DNA of 64,000 nucleotides from Trichococcus flocculiformis (GCF_900113645.1 NZ_FOQC01000006.1:31963-95962); one strand, 5' to 3'; numbered from the stretch's first letter, positions 7,290-16,722 are shown. Translations and numbers: made by a program. Notes: a model not told the origin generated them from the sequence alone.

Positions 7290-9743
7290 ATGGACGATAA
7301 CAAAAAACTACACGAATGGATCCTAGATGGGATCGACTGCGCAAATTGTGCCAACAAGGTTGAAAGAGGCGTCGCCAAAGTTGTAGGTGTTGCCAATAGT
7401 AATGTGAACTATATGACGCAAACATTGAGTTTCGAGGTAACAGGAGAGCGGGAAGACCTTGTCTTATCCCTAGTGAAACAAAAAGTGAACAAGTTGGAAC
7501 CTGGTGTTGTCTTGAAGAATAAGGCGGACGGCCGATTGATCGAAGTTGGCACCCAAGGAAATGATAAAAATCTAATAGATGAAAACAAACAACACTACGA
7601 GTGGATCTTGGATGGGATTGACTGCGCAAATTGTGCCAGCAAGATTGAAAGAGGTGTCTCCCAAGTTGCGGGCGTTGCCAATAGTAATGTGAACTATATG
7701 ACGCAAACATTGAGTTTCGATGTAACAGAGGAAAGAGAAGAACTTGTTTTATCCCAAGTGAAACAAAAAGTGAACAAGTTAGAGCCTGATGTTGTCTTGA
7801 AAAATAAAGCGGACGGTAAACTCATTGGAGCAGACAGTCAATCGGTAGCGCTTTCTGAGGGTCTGGAACAAGTAGATCGTGATGAAGAGAAAGGGGAAAG
7901 AGACGAATTAAAGACTACCATTATTCGTTTGGTACTCGGGTTCGCCCTCATGCTAGCCGGAATCTTCCTGCCGCTCGAAGGAGGGCTTTCTGTTACTCTA
8001 TTTGTGAGTGCCTATCTGATTGCAGGTTATGATGTCGTATGGCGTGCCGTACGGAATATTTTCCACGGACAAGTATTTGATGAGAACTTCCTGATGACCA
8101 TTGCGACCCTTAGTGCCTTCTACATTCAGCAATACCCGGAGGCTGTTGCGGTTATGCTTTTCTATCAAGTTGGAGAAGTGTTCCAGGAAGTCGCTCTTTC
8201 GAAGTCGCGTCGCTCGATTGCGGACCTGATGGATATCCGTCCCGATTATGCGAATTTGGATACAGGAAACGGGATCGAGAAGGTCGCCCCGGAAACCATA
8301 AAGGTGGGCGATATCATTCTGGTCCGCCCGGGTGAAAAAGTACCCTTGGACGGAAAGGTAGTGGACGGGACTTCCGCTATGGATACGTCCGCATTGACCG
8401 GGGAGTCCGTACCGCGGAGCGTGACTCCTGGTGATTCTGTCCTCAGTGGCTTTATCAATCGCAATGGTGTGTTGAAAGTAGCGGTGGAGAAACCTTTTTC
8501 GGAATCCACCGTCAAAAAGATCTTGGATCTGGTGGAGAATGCCAGTGGGCGAAAAGCTCCCACCGAGCAGTTTATCACCAAATTTGCTCGCTACTATACG
8601 CCCGTTGTCGTGGTGGCCGCGCTCTTGTTGGCCGTTGTGCCGCCATTGTTACTGCCAGGAGCTACTTTTAATGAATGGATATACAGAGCCAGTATCTTTT
8701 TGGTCATTTCTTGTCCTTGTGCTTTAGTCGTCTCCATCCCTGTTGGGTTTTTTGGCGGAATTGGTTCTGCTTCTCGAAAAGGAATTTTAGTGAAAGGCAG
8801 TAATTTCCTGGAAGGTTTGAACGACCTCAAGTATGTAGTGATGGACAAAACAGGTACATTAACAAAAGGGAAATTTGAACTAACTGCTATAGAACCAAAG
8901 AATGGAATCAATTCACAGCAGTTACTTGAGTTAGCTGCTTACATAGAATCTCATTCTACTCACCCAATAGCTGATTCCATTAAAGAACAGTATGGAAGAG
9001 AGATTCACGAAGAAAGAATTACGGCATATAATGAAATTGCTGGTTACGGAATTCAAGCCACTATTGACGGAAAAGAAGCGTTGGCAGGAAATGCCCATCT
9101 AATGGAAAAATTCTCGATTAATTTTGAGGAAGTAAAAGAAATCGGAACAATCGTTTATCTAGCTGTTGATGGAGTGTATATGGGGCATTTATTGATTGCT
9201 GACGCAATCAAAGAAGATGCCATTGAAAGCATTGCTGCAATGAAAAACTTAGGAATCAAAAATATTATTATGCTAACCGGGGATTCCAAAAAAGTTGGAG
9301 AAGCAGTAGCTAAGAAACTAGGCATTACGGAAGTTTATAGTGAGTTGCTTCCTCAAGACAAAGTAGTAAAATTTGAAGAAATCCTTTCTCGTAAAGAAAA
9401 AAATGAGAAAGTTGCTTTCGTAGGAGATGGAATCAACGACACTCCAGTACTGGCTCGCTCTGATATCGGTATTGCCATGGGTGGCCTGGGGTCAGACGCG
9501 GCAATTGAGGCCGCGGATGTTGTGATCATGGATGACAAAATCTCTAAGATTGCTACTGCCATGCAGGTGGCCAAGGATACCCGTCGCATTGTATGGCAAA
9601 ATATCTTCTTTGCCCTTGGGGTGAAAGGATTATTCCTCATTATGGGTGCCTTCGGTGTGGCCACGATGTGGGAAGCTGTCTTTGCGGATGTAGGGGTAAC
9701 TGTCATAGCCGTTTTAAATGCTATGAGAATCCTCAAAAAGTAG
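7290..9743 (+). CDS. cadA: CadA, cadmium/zinc/lead-exporting P1B-2 ATPase with duplicated metal domain
   Basis: An 817-residue pump. Two nearly identical heavy-metal-associated domains, each with D-C-A-N-C, start near residues 8 and 103. About eight membrane helices follow; the C-P-C motif is at about 475-477, DKTGT at about 519, and a GDGIND hinge before the last helix pair. CPC pumps of this subfamily export Cd, Zn and Pb. Usual CadA proteins are ~710-730 residues; the surplus is the duplicated domain. Ribosome site GAGGAGAG precedes the ATG; last gene of the cad operon, followed by a terminator. Base composition changes inside the gene (see findings). Confidence 0.95.
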   Translation: MDDNKKLHEWILDGIDCANCANKVERGVAKVVGVANSNVNYMTQTLSFEVTGEREDLVLSLVKQKVNKLEPGVVLKNKADGRLIEVGTQGNDKNLIDENKQHYEWILDGIDCANCASKIERGVSQVAGVANSNVNYMTQTLSFDVTEEREELVLSQVKQKVNKLEPDVVLKNKADGKLIGADSQSVALSEGLEQVDRDEEKGERDELKTTIIRLVLGFALMLAGIFLPLEGGLSVTLFVSAYLIAGYDVVWRAVRNIFHGQVFDENFLMTIATLSAFYIQQYPEAVAVMLFYQVGEVFQEVALSKSRRSIADLMDIRPDYANLDTGNGIEKVAPETIKVGDIILVRPGEKVPLDGKVVDGTSAMDTSALTGESVPRSVTPGDSVLSGFINRNGVLKVAVEKPFSESTVKKILDLVENASGRKAPTEQFITKFARYYTPVVVVAALLLAVVPPLLLPGATFNEWIYRASIFLVISCPCALVVSIPVGFFGGIGSASRKGILVKGSNFLEGLNDLKYVVMDKTGTLTKGKFELTAIEPKNGINSQQLLELAAYIESHSTHPIADSIKEQYGREIHEERITAYNEIAGYGIQATIDGKEALAGNAHLMEKFSINFEEVKEIGTIVYLAVDGVYMGHLLIADAIKEDAIESIAAMKNLGIKNIIMLTGDSKKVGEAVAKKLGITEVYSELLPQDKVVKFEEILSRKEKNEKVAFVGDGINDTPVLARSDIGIAMGGLGSDAAIEAADVVIMDDKISKIATAMQVAKDTRRIVWQNIFFALGVKGLFLIMGAFGVATMWEAVFADVGVTVIAVLNAMRILKK
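7313..7827 (+). repeat. 285-bp direct duplication encoding two HMA domains
   Basis: The DNA from about 7313 to 7541 recurs at about 7598-7827 with a 285-base period (95 codons) and very few changes. Long identical stretches include the region coding for N-V-N-Y-M-T-Q-T-L-S-F. The close DNA identity points to a recent in-frame duplication. Confidence 0.9.
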
Positions 9744-9757
9744 ATTATGCTAGCAAG

Positions 9758-9800
9758 AGGGGACTTCTTTAAATAAAAAAGAAGTTCCCCTTTTTATTTT
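9758..9800 (+). terminator. Terminator after cadA
   Basis: AGGGGACTTCTTT (9758-9770) pairs with AAAGAAGTTCCCCT (9778-9791) and is followed by T5-A-T4. Confidence 0.9.
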
Positions 9801-9912
9801 TGCACCCATTATCTTTATAATTTCCCAGCTTAAAAAGTCAAGGTGGCTATTTTCTATGCCTCATAAAAAAACGGCCAAAATAAGTAGCAAGTGTATTTTT
9901 TAAATTCTATAA

Positions 9913-9958
9913 CAAATACCTGACCTAATAGATAATATACTGTCAGGTCAGGTATTTG
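9913..9958. repeat. 14-bp perfect inverted repeat
   Basis: CAAATACCTGACCT (9913-9926) and AGGTCAGGTATTTG (9945-9958) are perfectly complementary around an 18-base loop. There is no T tract, so it is not a clear terminator. It may be an operator or an element end. The DNA from 9960 to 10416 shows no convincing gene. Confidence 0.6.
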
Positions 9959-10416
9959 CGTTCCTCGCAGATTGCGCTCTTATTTTTAAGGAGGTCTATG
10001 CTCCATGTATCTTACAAGTGGATGTAGAGAGAAATGACGCCATACTGACCATTTGCCAAGGTAATGAGGGTGCTTTTGGAGATTCGGCGAGTCTGAAATT
10101 ACATCAATTGCATTTGTTGTAAAGGCTGAATTTGATTTATGGAATATCAGAAAGAAACAGTTTAACAGACATCGGATTAATTTTTATTTTAAGATATAAA
10201 AGGATTGGAAGATAAATTATCTAATTATAGAGATTACGCATTCAATAAAAATAAGGATTAGAATTGGCGTTTAGAAATCCAAGGAACTATAATTAACAAT
10301 ATAGGGATGTATTTTGTCGACACAGGTCTCAGTAAGCATCAGTTATCAAAAGGTCTCAATAATAGGTGCCGATCTAGAATCGCTTTAAAGGTTTAGCGAA
10401 GAAAGTAGGGCAGGAT

Positions 10417-11112
10417 ATGAAAAACAAACATCAATTAGTCTGGGGTGTAATCCTGTTTGGTGCAATTGCTATCCTGATTGGGTACAGCATTTGGTTGTTT
10501 ATGTTCGCAAAAAGTGCTGATACAGTCTTATACAATCAAGGATATTACAACGGCGGCATGATGGGCGGCAGAGTCAACAGCAACCAGATTCAGAACAGCA
10601 GCAATGAGAAATTGACGCCCGAACAGATTCTGTCGGATGTCGAAAATTATTTGAAGGGTTACGGAAATAACCTTCAAGTGGCGGATATTTTTGTCTTCCA
10701 AGATGCAGATTACTACGTTTCGGTGGAAGAGACAGACACCGGCAGAGGGGCAATGGAAATTTTGGTCAATCCTTATACGGGACAGATTTACCCCGAACCG
10801 GGTCCCAACATGATGTGGAACGAAAAATACAGCATGATGATGGGCGGATCATTCCTCTACAATGCGAACACAACGTATACGGCAACTGTGGCCCGAACAG
10901 AGGCCGTCAAAATCGCGGACGATTTCGTGAAAAGCCAGCTAGGTGAAGCTTTTTCGGTTCCGGGTGAAGGGCATGCGTTTTATGGCTATTACACATTTCA
11001 TATCATGAAGGACGACAAAGTAATCGGGATGCTGAGTGTCAATGATCTTACTGGAGAAGTCTGGCACCATGATTGGCATGGCGAACTGGAACAAGTGATT
11101 TCCGAACATTAA
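10417..11112 (+). CDS. Membrane-anchored PepSY-like protein
   Basis: A 231-residue protein with one N-terminal membrane segment (about residues 9-30) and an extracytoplasmic part. Two repeats resembling PepSY folds are seen: T-P-E-Q-I-L-S-D-V-E-N-Y followed by a strand pair ending in V-N-P-Y-T-G-Q-I-Y, and T-E-A-V-K-I-A-D-D-F-V followed by V-N-D-L-T-G-E-V-W. Methionine and glycine runs (G-G-M-M-G-G, M-M-M-G-G) and a His-rich tail could bind copper or other metal, but this is inference. It is 19 bases ahead of a SHOCT protein and likely cotranscribed. Exact function unknown. Confidence 0.65.
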   Translation: MKNKHQLVWGVILFGAIAILIGYSIWLFMFAKSADTVLYNQGYYNGGMMGGRVNSNQIQNSSNEKLTPEQILSDVENYLKGYGNNLQVADIFVFQDADYYVSVEETDTGRGAMEILVNPYTGQIYPEPGPNMMWNEKYSMMMGGSFLYNANTTYTATVARTEAVKIADDFVKSQLGEAFSVPGEGHAFYGYYTFHIMKDDKVIGMLSVNDLTGEVWHHDWHGELEQVISEH

Positions 11113-11131
11113 CAGAAGGGGAGCGGGAAAA

Positions 11132-11371
11132 ATGATGAATTATTATGGTTATGACATGATGGGCGGTTGGGGAATTTTCATGATGATTATCCTGGTAATC
11201 TTAATCGTTATTATCGTATACGCGGTGATGAAGCTAGTCCAAGGAGGCAGTAATGCTGGCACAACTTCAAATAGCCGGGATGAGGCACTTGAAATCCTTA
11301 ATCAGCGTTATGCAAAAGGAGAACTATCGGATGAAGAATACCAACAAAAGAAGAAAATATTGAAAAAATAG
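11132..11371 (+). CDS. Small SHOCT-domain membrane protein
   Basis: A 79-residue protein with a Met/Tyr/Gly-rich start (M-M-N-Y-Y-G-Y-D-M-M-G-G), one strongly hydrophobic helix (about residues 14-35), and a C-terminal SHOCT module (A-L-E-I-L-N-Q-R-Y-A-K-G-E-L-S-D-E-E-Y). SHOCT domains are short oligomerisation tails and such pairs commonly accompany copper or other metal pumps in Firmicutes. AGGGGAGCGGG precedes the start. Role unknown. Confidence 0.75.
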   Translation: MMNYYGYDMMGGWGIFMMIILVILIVIIVYAVMKLVQGGSNAGTTSNSRDEALEILNQRYAKGELSDEEYQQKKKILKK

Positions 11372-11411
11372 AGGATATGAACAAACCCTCCTGTGAAGGA
11401 GTTAAAACTAT

Positions 11412-11716
11412 ATGGAAACATCATTACCTTCTCCGTTAGATTGAGAGACTATTCAATCAATAAGCAAATTATTTAAGATTATCAGCGATCCAACAAGATT
11501 ATCGTTTTTTTCTTTTACAGAATAAAGAACTCGTATTGCACTTTCCTTAGACATGCAACAGTCTACTGTTTCTCATCAGTTAAAAACTTTGAAAGGTTCA
11601 TGTTCAGTAAAAGTAAGAAGAGACGGAAAATTATGATTTACAGTCTAGATGACATTCACGTATTTAGTATCCTCGAGCAAGTCTCAACCTATACAGAAGA
11701 ACAAAGAACATTGTAA
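11412..11716 (+). pseudogene. Broken arsR-family regulator
   Basis: Pieced-together frames give D-E-T-I-Q-S-I-S-K-L-F-K-I-I-S-D-P-T-R, then Q-Q-S-T-V-S-H-Q-L-K-T-L-K and R-R-D-G-K-L plus D-D-I-H-V-F-S-I-L-E-Q-V. This is a close match to the arsR at 2562-2876. An in-frame TGA near 11442 and frameshifts near 11510-11530 inactivate it. Confidence 0.85.
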
Positions 11717-11874
11717 TGCAGAATATTATTTTTGCATTAGGAGTTAAGGCTATATTCCTTGTGCTTGGGGCCTCAAGCGTAACATCAATGTGGGAAGCAG
11801 TATCTGCAGACGCGGGAGTTGCTGTCATGGCATTTTTAAATATAATACGTGTAATGACTACTAAAAGTATCTAA
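11716..11874 (+). pseudogene. 3' remnant of a cadA-type ATPase
   Basis: About 52 codons match the end of cadA (Q-N-I-I-F-A-L-G-V-K, then M-W-E-A-V-S-A-D-A-G-V-A-V). Everything upstream is deleted, leaving it fused to the broken arsR. It is evidence of a second, now lost, arsR-cadA unit. Confidence 0.88.
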
Positions 11875-11922
11875 CATTGTAAAAAATGTTGAGAGAAGAA
11901 GCTTTATCATGGAGGAGAAGTT

Positions 11923-12855
11923 ATGAATGAACATATGAAGCTAACTAAAGATGTTTTTCAAATTGATGCTCAACAATGGTGCAAGGAAATTGAAGATTTC
12001 ATAAATGAAAAATTTTCCGAGTCATATCGAGATGGTATTGTAGTTCCTATTTCAGGAGGACTGGACTCCAGTGTAACGGCTGCACTTTGTACGCGTGCTA
12101 TTGGCAATGATAAGGTCAAAGGTTTGATGCTTCCTGAAAGATGGGGGAATCCTGAAGCTGATTATTATGGTCGAATGATCAGCAAACACCTTGGCATAGA
12201 AACAGTAAAAATTAGTATTAGCCCTATTTTAAGGGGGGTGGGAACTTCTGATTTTCTTTTGTCTGTAATATCAGGCCGCGCATTTTGGAAAGATATTGTA
12301 AATAAAATAGTGTATAAGAGTGGGCGTTCACAAAAAGAAGATTATTTAGATTCACTCAAAGGAAAGCTCAATCCGTGGAAAAGGAAGATGATTGCAAAAA
12401 TCACTTCTAAACAAAGAGCGAGGGTTCTGGTAGCTTATAAATTTGCTGAAGAGAACAACTATATGGTCGCTGGTTCTGCACATAAAACGGAGGATATGGT
12501 TGGGCTCTTCTGCAAATACGGAATAGATGATTGTGCTGATATCATGCCTATGAAAAATATATATCGAAGCCATATTCTTCAGTTAGCAGAATTCTTAGAA
12601 GTGCCCTTGGAAATATTACATCGTTCTCCAAATCCAGATATTTTACCTGGAGTAACAGATAAATATATGAGTTATTTTGAGATGGATTACCTTAAGATTG
12701 ATTTGATACTCTTTGGTCAGCAAAAGGGATTAACCGCTCATGAAATTGCAAACCAGCTTGGAATGAATGAGCAAGCAGTTAATGAAATATATGAGATTGT
12801 TCAGTTAAGCAAACACATGCGAAATCATGCATTGGCGCCAATTTTGGAATATTGA
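11923..12855 (+). CDS. nadE: NAD synthase, ammonia-dependent type
   Basis: A 310-residue enzyme of the N-type ATP pyrophosphatase family that amidates nicotinate adenine dinucleotide to NAD. The ATP-binding P-loop S-G-G-L-D-S-S is at about residues 45-51, and the family block G-S-A-H-K-T-E-D (G-T-x-x-x-x-E in classical NadE) is near 186. D-I-M-P-M-K-N-I-Y-R follows, and P-N-P-D-I-L-P-G-V-T-D near 225 fits the substrate loop. The start follows GGAGGAG. It stands alone in the metal island, between a cadA relic and an IS4 relic. It differs from the usual ~275-residue NadE, so it may be a paralogue acting on a related substrate. Confidence 0.82.
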   Translation: MNEHMKLTKDVFQIDAQQWCKEIEDFINEKFSESYRDGIVVPISGGLDSSVTAALCTRAIGNDKVKGLMLPERWGNPEADYYGRMISKHLGIETVKISISPILRGVGTSDFLLSVISGRAFWKDIVNKIVYKSGRSQKEDYLDSLKGKLNPWKRKMIAKITSKQRARVLVAYKFAEENNYMVAGSAHKTEDMVGLFCKYGIDDCADIMPMKNIYRSHILQLAEFLEVPLEILHRSPNPDILPGVTDKYMSYFEMDYLKIDLILFGQQKGLTAHEIANQLGMNEQAVNEIYEIVQLSKHMRNHALAPILEY

Positions 12856-12885
12856 GTAGCTTGCTGTACAAGAAGTTTCATATTA

Positions 12886-13430
12886 ACTCAACTTTCGCAC
12901 CATAAAAATCAAGGTTAATCCTTGATATAAAAACATTTCTACCGATATAGTTATGCCGCTAAAGCCCTTGACAGACCGCTAATAGCCTGATTAAAGGCTC
13001 GCTTCAGAAAGGCAGGCATATTACGGAAGAACTTATCCAGAAGCGATTGAACTATTTTTTCGGATATAGCAGGTTCAGTTGTAAGAGATGCCTTCAGGCA
13101 GTTCAAGACTAACAAGATTGCCTCTGCAAATCGGATATCTTCCAGTTAAAAGCAGACCGATGGTCCGGGAATCCTTCTCTTCACGGGTACGGAGGGCGAT
13201 CATAATGTAGCGCGTGAAGACAATCGTTGTGTGGGTAAACCATCGCATCGTAATTGCAGTACTGAAATTCTTTGTCCAAATCTACGTGTGATTTCGCCAT
13301 CTTAAAGAAGCGCACTGTATCCAAATGATTTCCATATAGGCGTAAAATTTCCTCTTCGAGCAGTTTGGTATTCGTGGACAGGATGGCTAGTCAATTTTTG
13401 GCCTTGCAAACGCAAAGTAAATCTACCATA
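12886..13430 (-). mobile_element. IS4-type transposase relic with one terminal repeat
   Basis: Read leftward the region gives fragments N-T-K-L-L-E-E-E-I-L-R-L-Y-G and F-F-K-M-A-K-S-H plus F-R-N-M-P-A-F-L-K-R-A-F-N-Q-A-I, typical of IS4-like DDE transposases. The reading frame is broken many times. ACTCAACTTTCGCA at 12886-12899 is the preserved end; the same sequence bounds the 86-bp element at 20728. The other end is lost. Confidence 0.7.
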
Positions 13431-13432
13431 CA

Positions 13433-13475
13433 AAAAAGGCTATCCTGATTTTCATGCATCAGGAATAGCCTTTTT
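13433..13475 (-). terminator. Terminator of the merR-merA operon
   Basis: AAAAAGGCTATCCTGA pairs with TCAGGAATAGCCTTTTT around a 10-base loop. Located 50 bases past the merA stop; works in either direction. Confidence 0.85.
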
Positions 13476-13524
13476 ATTATATTTTTCGCTTTTTTCGGGT
13501 AATTTACTTATTAAAAAAGCAACT

Positions 13525-15165
13525 TTATCCTGCACAACAGGATAATTTTGATACGTCTTTGTCAAACGCTAAGGCTGCCAATTTTAAGCCTTCTGCCATT
13601 GTTAAGTAAGGTGCAAGCGTTTCTTTTAAGTCGTCTACGGTCAATCCGAATTTAACGGCTAAAGTGGCTGCGTAAATAACTTCCCCTGCATTGTCAGCGA
13701 CCACATGCACTCCCAGAATTTTTCGCGTTTTTCCATCAACTACAAGTTTAATTACACCTGCCGTGTCATGGTTTACAAGCGCTCTAGCAACATTTTTTAA
13801 CGGCAACACAGACGTTTTAATTTCATATCCTTTTTCTTTCGCTTTCTTTTCTGTTAAACCAACGGTTGCGAATCCGGGACTTGTAAACGTAACACCAGGG
13901 ACCACTGTTAAATCGATTTTTTTATTTAACCCACCAATCGCATTGTCTGCAACAATTCCTCCTTCATAGGCAGCCACGTAGACGAATTGAGGCCCTAATG
14001 TGACATCTCCCGCTGCATAGATCTTTTCATTGCTTGTCTCACCAAAATCATTTATTTTGATTTCGTTGTGGGCTCCAACTTTAACTCCTGCTGCACTTAA
14101 GTTCAATGCTTCAGTATTGGGCGTTCTTCCTGTGCTGATTAGTAGCTGGTCTGACTCAATAATCTTTTTCTTGTCGTTTACAATAATATGGACTTTTTTA
14201 ATCTCTCCGTCTTGCTCCACTCGCTCATAAGCTGCTCCAGAAATGAGTTTTATTCCTTGTTCGATGAGAGATTTCTCCATTGCTTCAGAAATCTCAGGGT
14301 CATACTCTTTTAAGAATTGCTTGCTTCTTTGAATTAGGGTAACTTCTGAACCCAGATTATGGAAGAGCTGTCCGAGTTCTCTTCCGATATAACCCGATCC
14401 AATAACGGTTAAGCGTTTTGGGACTTTTTTAAGTTCAAGAAGAGTTGTGCTAGTCAGATAATCTACTTGTTCAAGTCCTGGAGTATCGGGTATGAGGGGA
14501 GAAGCCCCGGTTGCGATTAAAAAGCGGTGGGCAGAAAATGCTTGTCCGTTCACTTCAATAGTACTTTCATTGATAAAATGTGCTTCTCCCTTAATTAAAT
14601 CAAATCCATACTCATCAATTAAATCAATGTATTTTTGGTTCCGTAAATCACTGACTAGTTCATTTTTTTGATTCCCTAAGCGACCTAATTCTACTTCTCC
14701 CGCAGAAGTGTGTAATCCTTCAAAAGGATTCGTGTGTGCGGATCGATTGATTTCTCCAGCTCTAAGAAGCGTTTTTGAGGGAACACACCCCGTATTCACA
14801 CAGGTGCCGCCTACCGTTCCTCGTTCAATCATGCCCACCTTTGCTCCATACTCGACTGCTTTTATAGCTGCTGAAAAAGCAGCTCCGCCAGAACCGATAA
14901 TGAGCAAATCATATTCCTCTTTATTAACTGACACCACATGCTCTCGAGCAGATAAGTTCTCTATTTCTCCGGGCTCATAATTTGTTTCTTTCACTGCTTT
15001 AATCGCAGTTTCTATCGCACAGTCGTCAGGCAATTGAAACACCGCCTCGTTCCGACGAAAATTAACTTTAATCTTGGTCGCTCCGATACTTTCAAGCGCT
15101 TTTTCTATGTGCTCTTCGCACCCTGTACAAGTCATGCCGTGAATGCCCATTTTAAATTGATTCAT
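13525..15165 (-). CDS. merA: Mercuric reductase
   Basis: A 546-residue cytoplasmic flavoenzyme that reduces Hg(II) to volatile Hg(0) with NADPH. An N-terminal heavy-metal domain carries C13-T-G-C16. The FAD-binding G-S-G-G-A-A follows near 92, and the redox disulfide is G-T-C122-V-N-T-G-C127-V-P-S. NADPH binding uses G-S-G-Y-I-G-R-E, and the C-terminal pair C543-C544 delivers mercury to the active site. Length fits the single-HMA MerA class. It starts 15 bases after merR and shares its operon. A decayed second copy is at 994-1457. No merT/merP importer or merB is present. Confidence 0.96.
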   Translation of the reverse strand: MNQFKMGIHGMTCTGCEEHIEKALESIGATKIKVNFRRNEAVFQLPDDCAIETAIKAVKETNYEPGEIENLSAREHVVSVNKEEYDLLIIGSGGAAFSAAIKAVEYGAKVGMIERGTVGGTCVNTGCVPSKTLLRAGEINRSAHTNPFEGLHTSAGEVELGRLGNQKNELVSDLRNQKYIDLIDEYGFDLIKGEAHFINESTIEVNGQAFSAHRFLIATGASPLIPDTPGLEQVDYLTSTTLLELKKVPKRLTVIGSGYIGRELGQLFHNLGSEVTLIQRSKQFLKEYDPEISEAMEKSLIEQGIKLISGAAYERVEQDGEIKKVHIIVNDKKKIIESDQLLISTGRTPNTEALNLSAAGVKVGAHNEIKINDFGETSNEKIYAAGDVTLGPQFVYVAAYEGGIVADNAIGGLNKKIDLTVVPGVTFTSPGFATVGLTEKKAKEKGYEIKTSVLPLKNVARALVNHDTAGVIKLVVDGKTRKILGVHVVADNAGEVIYAATLAVKFGLTVDDLKETLAPYLTMAEGLKLAALAFDKDVSKLSCCAG

Positions 15166-15180
15166 TTTCTTGTTTCCCCC

Positions 15181-15579
15181 TTAATTTTCTATTAGCTCAT
15201 CTATGATAGGACACGCATACAGTTCCTTTTCCTCTGGACATCTTCGTCGTAAATTTTTGAGCATGTGTTCCGTCTTTTTCAAATCTTCTATTTGTTTTTG
15301 AACTTCTCTTTCTTTTTTTGAGACAAATTCAAACATACCCTCACAACGAACGTTGTCTTTATCCACCACACCAAGCAATTTATAAATTTCACTTAAAGAA
15401 AAGCCAAGTTCTTGGAGATGTTTAATAAATTTTACCCGTTTTATGTCCTTTTCTGAATAGGATCGATACCCGGTATTGGTTCGATCAGGTTCTGGTAGTA
15501 ATTTTTTTCTCTCGTAATACCGAATCGTTTCCTTATTCACACCGCATTTTTCAGCAAAAGAACTAATACGATAAGCCAT
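15181..15579 (-). CDS. merR: MerR, mercury-responsive transcription activator/repressor
   Basis: A 132-residue MerR-family regulator. The N-terminal winged helix includes N-K-E-T-I-R-Y-Y-E-R, followed by G-Y-R-S-Y-S. A long dimer helix and a C-terminal loop carry cysteines at 79, 114 and 123, with the same spacing as the three Hg ligands of classical MerR (82, 117, 126). This favours mercury sensing over other metals. AAGGATG lies upstream of the ATG. First gene of merR-merA, so the operon is autoregulated from the promoter at 15600-15631. Confidence 0.95.
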   Translation of the reverse strand: MAYRISSFAEKCGVNKETIRYYERKKLLPEPDRTNTGYRSYSEKDIKRVKFIKHLQELGFSLSEIYKLLGVVDKDNVRCEGMFEFVSKKEREVQKQIEDLKKTEHMLKNLRRRCPEEKELYACPIIDELIEN

Positions 15580-15599
15580 GCAATCACATCCTTTTCTAT

Positions 15600-15631
15600 A
15601 TTATAAACCATGTACCACGGTACGTAGTCAA
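15600..15631 (-). promoter_or_regulatory. MerR-type promoter with 20-bp spacer and dyad operator
   Basis: On the minus strand -35 TTGACT (15631-15626) and -10 TATAAT (15605-15600) are separated by 20 bases, longer than the 17 optimum, as in MerR-controlled promoters that need DNA untwisting. The spacer contains the dyad GTACCGTGGTAC. Start of merR is 21 bases downstream of the -10. Confidence 0.88.
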
Positions 15632-15693
15632 GCAAAGAATTTAATATCTAGGAAATGTAATCTCCAAAATAATCGATTACAAGACAAATAAGG

Positions 15694-15725
15694 AAGGCCG
15701 CTTTTCAAAAGAAAAAAGCGGCCTT
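15694..15725. terminator. Hairpin upstream of the mer promoter
   Basis: AAGGCCGCTTTT pairs with AAAAAGCGGCCTT. No intact gene ends here, so it is probably left from a removed gene or insulates the mer promoter. The bases 15730-15922 show no gene; any res site for the resolvase would lie here. Confidence 0.6.
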
Positions 15726-15922
15726 ATCTCTTCTTAAGAGTCAACTTTATGAGTCACGTTCTATCTAACTTTCCTTCATTTTTATTCTTCGTAGCATTCT
15801 CTAGCTCTGAATCTTATATTTCATAGCCATAACTCAAGAGTATTGACTATGCTTCTTTGCTCTAGTAAAATCAAGGGATACAAAGGTGTCATAACTTATG
15901 GTCAAAAGAGAGGGCGAAAAAG

Positions 15923-16489
15923 ATGAAATATGGCTACGCACGGGTGAGTACCCGACAACAAGATCTGGAAGGGCAGCTGCGTCAACTCGAGGAGGAACGC
16001 TGCGATCGGGTCTACTTCGAGAAAATTACCGGAACAAAAAGTGATCGACCCGAATTCCAAAAACTCCTTCAGGAAATTGAGACAGGGGATACTTTGGTTG
16101 TGACGAAGTTGGACCGCTTCGCTCGCAGCACGCAAGACGCATTGAATACGATCAAGCTCTTATTTGAGAAGGGCGTGCGGATCAATGTGCTGAATCTAGG
16201 GATTATTGAAAACACGTCCACCGGAAGATTGATCTTCACCATTTTCAGCGCTTTTGCGGATTTTGAGCGCGATCTGATTGTGGAGCGTACGCAGGAGGGG
16301 AAAGAACTGGCCAAACAGAAACCCGATTTCCGGGAAGGGCGCCCAAAGAAATTCAATCAGCAACAAATCAATCTAGCCATGAATCTATTGAAGGACCATT
16401 CCTATAAAGAGGTAGAGAAAATGACTGGAATCAGCAAGAGCACCTTGACGCGTAATAAGAGGAAAATGGAAATAATGACTGGAGCTTAG
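15923..16489 (+). CDS. Serine recombinase (Tn3-type resolvase/invertase), intact copy
   Basis: A 188-residue site-specific recombinase. The catalytic domain begins Y-G-Y-A-R-V-S-T with the nucleophile serine near residue 9. It continues with L-D-R-F-A-R-S near 64-70 and [13 protein letters not shown] near 111-123, and ends in a helix-turn-helix ([17 protein letters not shown]). It resolves cointegrates or plasmid multimers, or inverts DNA. Two damaged copies lie at 17456 and 27212. No transposase of its own is adjacent, so it likely descends from a plasmid or transposon. Confidence 0.92.
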   Translation: MKYGYARVSTRQQDLEGQLRQLEEERCDRVYFEKITGTKSDRPEFQKLLQEIETGDTLVVTKLDRFARSTQDALNTIKLLFEKGVRINVLNLGIIENTSTGRLIFTIFSAFADFERDLIVERTQEGKELAKQKPDFREGRPKKFNQQQINLAMNLLKDHSYKEVEKMTGISKSTLTRNKRKMEIMTGA

Positions 16490-16595
16490 AGCATAGTCTG
16501 AAAATCGCATTGAATGGGCTGCTTACATTATAGTACGGAGCTAAATCTGATGAACGTAGTTTGGAAATGGATAGCTAACCTTCTATAAAAGAACT

Positions 16596-16722
16596 GGATA
16601 CGATGTCGCTTGAAGAGCTGTAGTTACAAAGCATAGAACTTTATAAAACGAGAGCCTTGAGGTTTAAACATCATGAATTCTTATAAAAAATTTTATCTAA
16701 CATTTTTCCACTTCCTTTTTGT
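16596..16722 (+). repeat. Duplicated segment (copy 1), matches 18741-18830
   Basis: The stretch GCTTGAAGAGCTGTAG...GAGGTTTAAACATCATGAATTC at about 16610-16710 is closely repeated at about 18748-18830, just ahead of a small membrane protein gene. In this copy the gene stops after a few codons. It shows that a unit of recombinase plus small gene was duplicated here. Confidence 0.75.

Noticed and set aside
7234..7710. 158-codon frame on the minus strand with repeated S-S-H-Y-Y-W-Q
   Set aside because: It is the antisense of the duplicated HMA domains of cadA; the repeat comes from the duplicated DNA.
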